NCBI GenBank assembly: GCA_001784535.1
Contig: MFRJ01000118.1
Coordinates: 14,148-21,978, forward strand
Direction of reading: 5' to 3'
From: Candidatus Melainabacteria bacterium GWA2_34_9
Lineage (GTDB): Bacteria; Cyanobacteriota; Vampirovibrionia; Gastranaerophilales; UBA9971
DNA: 7,831 nucleotides
Made by a program: the position numbers and the translations under genes. Positions 1 to 6,371 of the stretch are shown piece by piece. The notes below the pieces were generated by a model that saw nothing but the letters and a program-made list of their open reading frames with translations, was not told the origin of the DNA and did not search any database. Positions within the stretch are counted from its first letter, which is position 1, and each line of letters starts with the position of its first letter.

Positions 1-2
1 AC

Positions 3-566
3 TATGCTGACCGCAAATTGACCTGTAAAGTCGTTTATTACGGCACAGGAGAAAGCGGAAAAACAAGTAATTTAATATATATTTATAATACGCTTGATTC
101 TGCAATTAGGTCAGAAATGACATGCCTTGAAGGACTAAACGAAAGGACTCTTTTCTTTGACTTTTTATCAATTAACCTGGGGGATGTAAAGGGTTTTAAT
201 ACAACATTCAGTCTTTATACTTCGCCGGGACAAATGCAGTATAATGCAGCAAGGAAAATCATTTTAAACGGTGTAGACGGTATTATTTTCGTAGCAAACT
301 CTTCAAGAAGCGAAAGAGAAAACAATATACAAAGTTATAACAATATGATTCAAAATTTAAAAGAGTATAATCTTAATTTAAATAATATTCCCATAATTTT
401 ACAATACAATAAAAGGGATTTGGATAACGTTTTAAGCTTTGAAGAACTTGAAAGCGACATTAATGAAGCAGGACATCCAAGTTTTGAAGCTGTTGCGATA
501 CAGGGACAAGGTGTTTTTGCTACATTAAAAGCGGTCAGCAACTCCATTCTAGCTAATTTACAATAA
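3..566 (+). CDS. mglA: MglA-type Ras-like GTPase, 5' end cut by the window edge
   Basis: Small cytoplasmic GTPase of the MglA family, a nucleotide-dependent switch that sets cell polarity and controls motility in bacteria where it has been studied. A TTG at 18 is not the start: the frame is open to the window edge and the codons from 3 read YADRKLTCKVVYYG, the conserved MglA N-terminus (usually MSFINY...). Assuming five missing residues, numbering falls in register with the family: P-loop GTGESGKT at 19-26 (nt 42-65), Arg53 in the ERTLFFDF block (nt 144-146), TSPGQ at 78-82 (nt 219-233) replacing the usual DxxG, and NKRD (nt 408-419). Arg53 and Gln82 match the residues needed for GTP hydrolysis in MglA. 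Inferred length is about 192 residues, normal for the family. The P-loop has Glu-Ser where classical MglA has Leu-Cys. It sits 12 bases before a histidine kinase, so they are probably co-transcribed. An MglB/roadblock partner, if present, would lie outside the window. Confidence 0.9.
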   Translation, partial: YADRKLTCKVVYYGTGESGKTSNLIYIYNTLDSAIRSEMTCLEGLNERTLFFDFLSINLGDVKGFNTTFSLYTSPGQMQYNAARKIILNGVDGIIFVANSSRSERENNIQSYNNMIQNLKEYNLNLNNIPIILQYNKRDLDNVLSFEELESDINEAGHPSFEAVAIQGQGVFATLKAVSNSILANLQ

Positions 567-578
567 AAAGAAAGAACA

Positions 579-2456
579 ATGAACGATATACTTAATTACA
601 TCAATAAACAGGACGAAAAATCAGAATTTTTGAATTTAAATTCTCAAAATAAACTGATTATTTTTGGCTCTATCTTAAGTTCGATCTTTGTTGTAATTAC
701 AGCATGGTTTGTTATAGATAATACGCAAAAAACAATCCTTGATAGCTACCACAATTTTGGTTCGATGCTTGCAAAAACTCTTTCAATTGAAAGCTCGAGT
801 CTTCTTTCAGACCTTCCGACTGCTCAAGGGCTTAAAAAACTGAAAGAGCATACCGAACAAATAATAAATAACAGCGAAGATATTGCTTATGTTGTGTATA
901 GAGATCAACTGGGGAATATTATTTATTCAAGCAAACAAAATAATCCTGCTTTTGAAAATACTGAAGCTAAGCCAAATATAGAAGTAAGTCAGCCTCTCAC
1001 CTTAAAAACTCTTTATGCAAAACAGGTTATAGGCTCTATTCAGGTAGGTTTAAGCGGATACACCATGAATATAGTCGGAAAAGCCACCAGAAACCTCATG
1101 CTGATTATTTTTACCATTGCATGGATATTATCTATTGCGGCAGTTTTAATAAATACCCTGCTTATAACCAGACAGATAAAACTTCTTTCTGAAGGCGTAA
1201 GAAAAATTTCAACAGGGGAATTCGGCTATAAAATTACATCAAAAGATCTTTGGGGAGATATAAAACATCTTTTTGAATCTTTTAATACAATGTCCTCAAA
1301 GCTTAGAACTTATGAAGATAAAAATATCGACCAGCTGACTTATGAAAGAAACAAAATGGAAGCTGTATTAATGAGTATTGCAAACGGAGTAGTAGTTTGT
1401 GACAATTCTGACCAGATAATTCTTGTAAATAATGCTGCCTTAAAAATGCTTGATGTCAAAGTAAAAGAAATTATAAAAACAAAAATAACAGAATATTACG
1501 ACACAAACGGAGAATTATGCTTCAAAAGCAAAATCAGGGACTTTAAAGATACTCCTTATGAAGGAAATAGAGCTGGCAATCTTGAATGTCAAATAGAAAT
1601 GAATGGTAAAATCATTAAGACTATTATTTCTCCTATTTTTACCGTCCATGAAGAATATATAGGCTACATACTTATACTTCACGATATAACAAAAGAAGCT
1701 GAGATTGACAAAATCAAAAACACATTTATTTCAAACGTAAGTCATGAGTTAAGAACCCCTGTTACAATCCTCAGAACATACATAGATACTCTTTATAACT
1801 GTGAAGAAAAGTTGGATGATAAAACAAAAAGGGATTTTCTGTCAATAATAAACCATGAATCGGACAGATTAAACAACATGGTAAATGACGTTCTTGATTT
1901 TTCAAAGCTGGATTCTCCTGACATCCGTCTTGAAAAAGATTTATCAAATATGGGAGCAATTATAGAAATTACTGTAAAGTCAATGAAAGTTCTGGCCGAA
2001 GAAAAAGGCGTTTCTTTCTCAATAATTATAGAGCCTGAGCTTCCTGAAGTAATGGTAAATCCTGAAAGCATAGAGAGAGTGCTTAAAAATCTTATCTCTA
2101 ATTCTATTAAATACTCCCATAAAAACAGCCGCGTAAAAATAAGGGCAGAAATTGACCGCAGCGGAGAATATTTACAGGTTTCTATAGAAGACAACGGCAT
2201 TGGAATACCGGAAGAACACCTTGGAAAGATTTTTGACAGGTTCTACAGGATAGAAACCAAGGTTCACTCGGTAAAAGGCACAGGTTTAGGCTTGCATCTC
2301 GTAAAAATTGCAATAGAAAAACATCACAGCGGCAAAGTTTTTGTTGAAAGCAAACAAAATGAAGGCAGCACATTCGGCTTTAAAATCCCTCTTAAATATG
2401 TAGAAGCTGAAGAAAATCCTTCTAATCCTAAGGAAAAAGAAAACTTGTCATGCTGA
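579..2456 (+). CDS. Membrane sensor histidine kinase (HAMP-PAS-HisKA-HATPase)
   Basis: Inner-membrane two-component sensor kinase of 625 residues with the WalK/PhoR-like architecture. Visible order: cytoplasmic N-terminus; membrane segment about 24-46; external sensor region about 47-171 that may be a small CACHE/PAS-like fold (IAYVVYRDQLGNIIYSS); membrane segment about 173-196; HAMP linker about 197-250; PAS about 256-372; HisKA with phospho-acceptor His389 in the motif FISNVSHELRTP; ATPase domain with N box around Asn504/Asn508, G1 box DNGIGIP at 538-544, F box FDRFYR at 552-557 and G2 box GTGLGL at 567-572. All catalytic boxes are intact, so it should be active. The ATG at 579 is preceded only by a purine stretch (AAAAGAAAGAAC), a weak ribosome site, so translation may depend on coupling to the GTPase upstream. 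No response regulator follows it. The last residues (about LSC) and the TGA stop are encoded by a twin-hairpin repeat, so the acidic/lysine-rich C-terminal tail may differ from relatives. The signal sensed cannot be told. Confidence 0.93.
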   Translation: MNDILNYINKQDEKSEFLNLNSQNKLIIFGSILSSIFVVITAWFVIDNTQKTILDSYHNFGSMLAKTLSIESSSLLSDLPTAQGLKKLKEHTEQIINNSEDIAYVVYRDQLGNIIYSSKQNNPAFENTEAKPNIEVSQPLTLKTLYAKQVIGSIQVGLSGYTMNIVGKATRNLMLIIFTIAWILSIAAVLINTLLITRQIKLLSEGVRKISTGEFGYKITSKDLWGDIKHLFESFNTMSSKLRTYEDKNIDQLTYERNKMEAVLMSIANGVVVCDNSDQIILVNNAALKMLDVKVKEIIKTKITEYYDTNGELCFKSKIRDFKDTPYEGNRAGNLECQIEMNGKIIKTIISPIFTVHEEYIGYILILHDITKEAEIDKIKNTFISNVSHELRTPVTILRTYIDTLYNCEEKLDDKTKRDFLSIINHESDRLNNMVNDVLDFSKLDSPDIRLEKDLSNMGAIIEITVKSMKVLAEEKGVSFSIIIEPELPEVMVNPESIERVLKNLISNSIKYSHKNSRVKIRAEIDRSGEYLQVSIEDNGIGIPEEHLGKIFDRFYRIETKVHSVKGTGLGLHLVKIAIEKHHSGKVFVESKQNEGSTFGFKIPLKYVEAEENPSNPKEKENLSC

Positions 2457-2528
2457 ACTTGTTTCAGCATCTATGATTTTGAGGTAAAAACTTTGATGGA
2501 TAGATCCCGAATCAAGTTCGGGATGACA
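2446..2528. repeat. Twin-hairpin dispersed-repeat-like element overlapping the kinase stop codon
   Basis: An 83-bp element bounded by inverted ends TGTCAT (2446-2451) and ATGACA (2523-2528). Each half is a perfect hairpin with an 8-bp stem and 5-base loop: ATGCTGAA/TTCAGCAT (2450-2457 with 2463-2470) and ATCCCGAA/TTCGGGAT (2504-2511 with 2517-2524). Read on opposite strands the halves are nearly the same 27-base unit (2446-2472 and the reverse complement of 2502-2528). They differ at one loop base and at three stem positions, and the stem differences are matched on both sides so that pairing is kept. The centre (2473-2501) is AT-rich. From memory, very similar units occur as dispersed non-coding repeats in several bacterial phyla, but I could not search. 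There is no T-tract after either hairpin, so it is not a classical intrinsic terminator, although it may protect or end the upstream mRNA. Confidence 0.82.
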
Positions 2529-2567
2529 CTACCTTTAAAAAACTTACCTCTAAAAATAAGATTACAA

Positions 2568-2688
2568 AAAATAAAGATTTAAAACAAAAACACATGATTC
2601 ATGTTTAAAATACTGCTAAAATGGAATAATACTATTTGGTGCATCTAAAAAGAATAATATCTTTACAGGATTCAAAATAAAGATTTAA
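2568..2688. repeat. 15-bp direct repeat pair upstream of fliD
   Basis: The sequence AAAATAAAGATTTAA occurs exactly at 2568-2582 and again at 2674-2688, starting 106 bases apart, which is close to ten helical turns. The second copy lies immediately before the TATAAT box of the fliD promoter. Paired activator or repressor sites on one DNA face would look like this, but the unit is AT-only except for one G and the background is AT-rich, so chance or local duplication is a real alternative. Confidence 0.35.
2592..2604. repeat. 13-base perfect palindrome in the fliD upstream region
   Basis: ACATGATTCATGT is two 6-base arms around a central T. It lies between the two copies of the 15-bp direct repeat, about 90 bases before the fliD -10 box. 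Its size fits a dimeric regulator site or a short hairpin. No regulator is identified; only the symmetry is seen. Confidence 0.3.
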
Positions 2689-2695
2689 GCTTTAT

Positions 2696-2701
2696 TATAA
2701 T
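2696..2701 (+). promoter_or_regulatory. -10 box of the probable fliD promoter
   Basis: A perfect TATAAT stands 28 bases before the fliD start, which would give a leader of about 20 bases. No good -35 hexamer lies at 16-18 bases; TTCAAA at 2671-2676 is a weak match at 19. TAAAGATT at 2679-2686 resembles the -35 element of flagellar sigma-28 promoters (TAAAGTTT), but the matching GCCGATAA-type -10 is absent. Initiation through the housekeeping sigma factor, possibly activator-assisted, is more likely. Confidence 0.5.
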
Positions 2702-2729
2702 AGTAAAAGGAACATGGAGTGTTCAAATT

Positions 2730-4538
2730 ATGGGAATAACTTTTGGCGGAGTCGGCTCAGGATTACCGGTTCAGGACTGGATAACTCAACTGGTATCATT
2801 GAAAAGACAACCAGTTGATACTTTATACAAAAAAAAGGATACTTTAAACAGTTCAAAAATTGCTTTAAGTACTGTTGAATCAAAGTTTTCATCATTAAAA
2901 ACATCTCTGTTGAAATTAACTGATGCAAATATTGCAACCAGTTTTGATATTTTTAATGCCAAAAAAGGCACAAGTTCTGATGAAAAAATAGCTACAGTAA
3001 CTACATCAAATTTAGCAATTCCCCAAAAAGTTACATTAAAAGTTGAAAGCCTGGCTACTTCAACAAAAGCTTCAAGCACAACTGCCGTTTCAAAAACTAT
3101 TGAAGGAACAGAACTTTTTACATCTATTGCAAACAAGCAAGGAAAAGAAGGAACTTTTAGTATTTATGTAAATGGTACTAAAAACGAACTTACAATAGCA
3201 ACAACCGATACTTTAAACGATATTATTAAAAAAGTAAATGACAAATTTGATCCGAATAGCGATGGCGATTACAGTGATAATAATGTAAAAGCTTCTATTG
3301 CAAACGGAAAAATTGAAATAAATTATAATAATGCGGCTGTAACTAAGTTAACTTTAGGCAATAGCGCTGATACATCAAATTTCTTTAACATAATGCAGCT
3401 TTCAACTGCTGTTCCAACTGATAATGGTGATGGAACTTCAAAAGTTGCAAGTCTTTCACAAATAAACCAAATAAATCTTAGCGGAAAAATTATAGGCAAC
3501 GAAACAAACCTTAATGTAAGCGACCTTGATCCTATAACCGCAGGAACTTTTAAGATTGGAAAAACAACATTTACTATAGATGCAACAACAACTATGTCTG
3601 ATCTTATAAGCAAAATAAACAAAGATGCAGATGCAGGAGCAACGGCACAATTTGACTCAAAAACAAATAAAATTGTTTTAACTTCAAAAAATCCAGGTCA
3701 GACAGCGATTAATCTTGAAAATGGAACAAGCAATTTCCTTACAAAAATAGGATTAGTTACAGCAGGCGGAGATTCTTTAGCTTCTCAAACACTTGGAAAT
3801 AACGCAAAAGTGTACATTAATGGATCAGCAACAGCACTGGAAGCTAACTCCAACACAATAACAGGAGATATAAGCGGCATTACAGGTTTAAATATAAGCC
3901 TTAAAAACACAACTGAAGTCGGAAAAACAATAGATATTAATATTGATCAGGATACAGACCAAATAAGCACTGCTCTGGATGATTTTGTCACTAAATTTAA
4001 TGCTATGGCAAATACTGTTAACGAGCAAACAGGAAAAGGGAAAACCCTTCATGGTGAATATTCTCTTCTCGGCTTAAAAAACTCTTTCAGGTCTATGGCT
4101 ACAGACAGGGTAAGCGGTCTTACATCTTTTGACAGCCTTGCAATGATTGGCATATCAACAGGCGCAGTGGGAAAAGCTGCGGCTGATACTTCAAATACTT
4201 TAACTCTTGATAAAAAGAAACTTCTTGAAGCTCTTAATAAAAATCCTTCTGAAGTAAAAGCTCTTCTTATCGGCGATTCAAACGCCGGAGTTACAGGTAT
4301 TTTCCAAAAGATGAAAGATAAACTTACCAGCGTTCTTGATCCTGTAAGTGGTTATTTTCAGGTAAAAGAAGACTCTTTTAATTCAATGATTGCCAATAAT
4401 GACAAATCTATTACAAGAGGCGAAGAACGTGTTACAGCCTATAAAACAATGATTACAAAACAATTTTCTCAAATGGATTCATACATAAGCAAAATGCAGC
4501 AGCAAGGCAGCTCTCTTTCCAGCCTTGGCATATATTAA
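2730..4538 (+). CDS. fliD: Flagellar filament cap protein FliD (hook-associated protein 2)
   Basis: FliD is exported through the flagellum and forms the oligomeric cap at the filament tip, where it helps flagellin subunits fold into place. The 602-residue product begins with the FliD N-terminal motif (GVGSGLPVQDWITQLVSLKR, residues 7-26) followed by a helical segment (about 27-66). It has two flagellin hook-IN-like repeats (about 140-200 and 270-325), a FliD core block (YINGSA then ITGLNISL, about 362-391) and a C-terminal domain ending in a helix and QQGSSLSSLGIY. It contains no cysteine, as usual for flagellar axial proteins, and has no Sec signal peptide, consistent with type III export. 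At 602 residues it is longer than enterobacterial FliD (about 470), with the extra length in the variable middle. An acidic loop, DPNSDGDYSD at 174-183, looks like a calcium-binding loop. GGAG at 2716-2719, ten bases before the ATG, supports the start. It is a single-gene unit with its own promoter and terminator; no fliS or fliC adjoins it. Confidence 0.93.
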   Translation: MGITFGGVGSGLPVQDWITQLVSLKRQPVDTLYKKKDTLNSSKIALSTVESKFSSLKTSLLKLTDANIATSFDIFNAKKGTSSDEKIATVTTSNLAIPQKVTLKVESLATSTKASSTTAVSKTIEGTELFTSIANKQGKEGTFSIYVNGTKNELTIATTDTLNDIIKKVNDKFDPNSDGDYSDNNVKASIANGKIEINYNNAAVTKLTLGNSADTSNFFNIMQLSTAVPTDNGDGTSKVASLSQINQINLSGKIIGNETNLNVSDLDPITAGTFKIGKTTFTIDATTTMSDLISKINKDADAGATAQFDSKTNKIVLTSKNPGQTAINLENGTSNFLTKIGLVTAGGDSLASQTLGNNAKVYINGSATALEANSNTITGDISGITGLNISLKNTTEVGKTIDINIDQDTDQISTALDDFVTKFNAMANTVNEQTGKGKTLHGEYSLLGLKNSFRSMATDRVSGLTSFDSLAMIGISTGAVGKAAADTSNTLTLDKKKLLEALNKNPSEVKALLIGDSNAGVTGIFQKMKDKLTSVLDPVSGYFQVKEDSFNSMIANNDKSITRGEERVTAYKTMITKQFSQMDSYISKMQQQGSSLSSLGIY

Positions 4539-4558
4539 GCCTATCTTGTTAAAATATT

Positions 4559-4591
4559 AAAAAGTCGGGATTATTTAATCCCGACTTTTTT
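4559..4591 (+). terminator. Intrinsic terminator after fliD
   Basis: Twenty bases after the fliD stop, a perfect inverted repeat pairs 4559-4573 with 4576-4590, with GTCGGGATTA/TAATCCCGAC as its core. The real loop is probably 4-6 bases once the central pairs open. The 3' arm ends in six T's (4586-4591), a textbook Rho-independent terminator. The A-run on the 5' side would let it work in reverse as well, but no gene enters from that side. Confidence 0.93.
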
Positions 4592-4601
4592 GTTTATATA
4601 T

Positions 4602-4631
4602 TTGACCTGAACTCTTGTTTTATGGTAAAAA
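4602..4631 (+). promoter_or_regulatory. Probable ade promoter
   Basis: TTGACC at 4602-4607 matches the -35 consensus in five of six positions. TAAAAA at 4626-4631, 18 bases further on, matches the -10 in four of six and is preceded by TGG, giving an extended -10 element. It lies just after the fliD terminator and gives a leader of roughly 30 bases, so ade appears to be transcribed on its own. Confidence 0.55.
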
Positions 4632-4653
4632 TAAACAAATTTAAATAATCAAA

Positions 4654-4664
4654 AGAGGAAGAGG
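4654..4664 (+). promoter_or_regulatory. Tandem Shine-Dalgarno of ade
   Basis: AGAGGAAGAGG contains two GAGG cores. The first (AGAGG, 4654-4658) is nine bases before the ATG at 4668, a good spacing; the second (4661-4664) is only three bases away and probably unused. This is the strongest ribosome site among the protein genes here and fixes the ade start. Confidence 0.7.
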
Positions 4665-4667
4665 AAT

Positions 4668-6371
4668 ATGGAAATTGAAAAAATCATAAAAGCTGCAAAA
4701 GGGGAAGAAATTGCAGATATAGTTATAAAAAATGCAAATATAATAAACGTTCTATCCGGTGATATCCACAGAGGAGATGTTGCTGTAGTTAACGGGAAAA
4801 TAATCGGCATTGGAAATGACTATAAAGGCAAAGAAGAAATTGATATAAACGGTTCTTATCTTTCTCCTTCTTTTCTTGACGGACATGTGCATCTTGAAAG
4901 TGCTATGATATCTCCTTATGAATACGCAAAAGCCGTTATTCCTTCAGGAACTACAACTGTTATTGCCGACCCGCACGAAATATCCAACGTACTTGGACTT
5001 CAGGGAATAAGTTTTATGAGGGACGCTACAAGAACACTTCCTCTTGATGTATACATGATGCTGCCTTCCTGTGTTCCTGCAACAGATATGGAAACTTCAG
5101 GATCAAAACTCAGTGCAAGCGATCTTTCAATATTTATTAAAAAACAATGGGTGCTTGGAATAGGGGAAATGATGAATTTCCCCGGTGTTTTAAGCGGCGA
5201 CCAGACAGTTATCAATAAAATAACTCTTCCTGTTTCAAAAAGAGTGGATGGACATGCACCCGGTTTAACGGGAAAAGACCTTTGTGCTTATATTTCAACA
5301 GGTATTTCATCTGACCATGAATGTATTTCTGTTGAAGAAGCCCGAGAAAAACTAAGAATGGGTCTTTACATAATGATTAGAGAAGGAACCGTTGCAAAAG
5401 ATCTTGACAGTCTTCTTCCTGTAGTTGATTCCAATAATTCGAGAAGATGTTTCTTTGTAACAGACGACAGATATCCCCATGATTTGTATGACCATATAAA
5501 TTCTATGGTAAGAAGAGCCGTTAAATATGGGATTCATCCGCTTACCGCAATTCAAATGGCTTCCATCAATACAGCAGAATATTTTAAAATACCAAATTTG
5601 GGTGCGGTAGCCCCTGGTTATCAGGCAGATATGCTTGTTTTTGACAACCTATCAGATTTTAAACCCTCAATGGTATTTAAAAAAGGTCAACTAATTGCTA
5701 AAAACGGCAAATTTCTTGCTAAAGACAATGGTTATACCCTTCCTGAAACCCGTGGCTCTGTAAACGTAAAATGGATTGAAAAAGACAATTTCAAAATTAA
5801 AGCAGAATCCGACAAAATTAAAGTTATAAATGTCACAGGAAACAAGCTTATAACTCTCGGTAGCATAGAAAAAACAAACATTGTTGCTGGTTTCGCAGAA
5901 AGCGACACAGAAAACGATATATTAAAAATAGCCATTATAGAAAGACATAAAGCCACCGGAAATATCGGTCTGGGGTTTGTAAAAGGTCTGGGGCTAAAAA
6001 GCGGTGCTATTGCTTCAACAGTAGCCCATGATTCGCATAATATGGTTATAATCGGAACAAATGATGACGATATGTATTACGCGGCAGTCGAACTTGTAAA
6101 ATCACAGGGCGGAAAAATCGTTGTAGAAAACGGGAAAACTCTTGAAAAACTTCCTCTTCCTGTTGCAGGATTGATTTCAGACTTATCAATCGAAGAAGTT
6201 ATGGAAAAACTTAGAAGCCTTGTAAAATCAACTAAACAACTTGGCTGTAAGCTTGATGACGCTTTTATGAACATGGCGTTCCTTTCCCTGCCTGTTATTC
6301 CTGATTTAAAAATTACAGACAAAGGCTTGATTGACGTAAATAAGTTTGAAATTACTTCTATTTTTGTCTAG
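4668..6371 (+). CDS. ade: Adenine deaminase
   Basis: Cytoplasmic metal-dependent amidohydrolase that converts adenine to hypoxanthine and ammonia in purine salvage. Length (567 residues) is normal for the family. Key motifs: the metal-binding HxH (DGHVH, His73 and His75) in SPSFLDGHVHLES; IADPHEI at 99-105; GIGEMMNFPGV with Glu167; DGHAPGL with His196; SSDHE with His217; and VTDD with the expected catalytic Asp266. The TIM-barrel part ends with the family block VAPGYQADMLVFD (314-326). The C-terminal domain (about 400-565) carries AHDSHN (453-458), also typical of this enzyme. Nothing essential is missing. The start matches family N-termini (KAAKGEEIADIVIKNANIINV). It follows the fliD terminator under its own promoter, and its TAG stop overlaps the stop of the opposing glycosyltransferase by four bases. 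No purine transporter or riboswitch is visible beside it. Confidence 0.96.
   Translation: MEIEKIIKAAKGEEIADIVIKNANIINVLSGDIHRGDVAVVNGKIIGIGNDYKGKEEIDINGSYLSPSFLDGHVHLESAMISPYEYAKAVIPSGTTTVIADPHEISNVLGLQGISFMRDATRTLPLDVYMMLPSCVPATDMETSGSKLSASDLSIFIKKQWVLGIGEMMNFPGVLSGDQTVINKITLPVSKRVDGHAPGLTGKDLCAYISTGISSDHECISVEEAREKLRMGLYIMIREGTVAKDLDSLLPVVDSNNSRRCFFVTDDRYPHDLYDHINSMVRRAVKYGIHPLTAIQMASINTAEYFKIPNLGAVAPGYQADMLVFDNLSDFKPSMVFKKGQLIAKNGKFLAKDNGYTLPETRGSVNVKWIEKDNFKIKAESDKIKVINVTGNKLITLGSIEKTNIVAGFAESDTENDILKIAIIERHKATGNIGLGFVKGLGLKSGAIASTVAHDSHNMVIIGTNDDDMYYAAVELVKSQGGKIVVENGKTLEKLPLPVAGLISDLSIEEVMEKLRSLVKSTKQLGCKLDDAFMNMAFLSLPVIPDLKITDKGLIDVNKFEITSIFV

Noticed and set aside
18..20. TTG as start codon of the GTPase
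   Set aside because: The frame continues upstream to the window edge and encodes the conserved MglA residues YADRK. Numbering from a start five residues before Tyr places Arg53 and Gln82 exactly as in the family.
1793..2200. Antisense 135-codon frame within the histidine kinase gene
   Set aside because: It is opposite the conserved HisKA and HATPase coding region, has no recognisable domain and is explained as a reading-frame shadow.
2446..2528. Twin hairpins as an intrinsic terminator of the GTPase-kinase operon
   Set aside because: Neither hairpin is followed by a T-tract; the inverted ends and paired half-units fit a repeat element better.
2679..2705. Sigma-28 flagellar promoter for fliD
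   Set aside because: TAAAGATT resembles the -35 element, but at the required distance there is no GCCGATAA-like -10, whereas a perfect TATAAT is present.
2529..2729. A small gene or RNA between the repeat and fliD
   Set aside because: No start with a Shine-Dalgarno and reasonable frame is visible, and apart from the short palindrome and direct repeats there is no stable structure; the stretch is best read as promoter DNA.
2786..3622. Antisense open frames within fliD
   Set aside because: fliD has clear family motifs throughout; the opposite-strand frames give hydrophobic low-complexity products without a plausible ribosome site.
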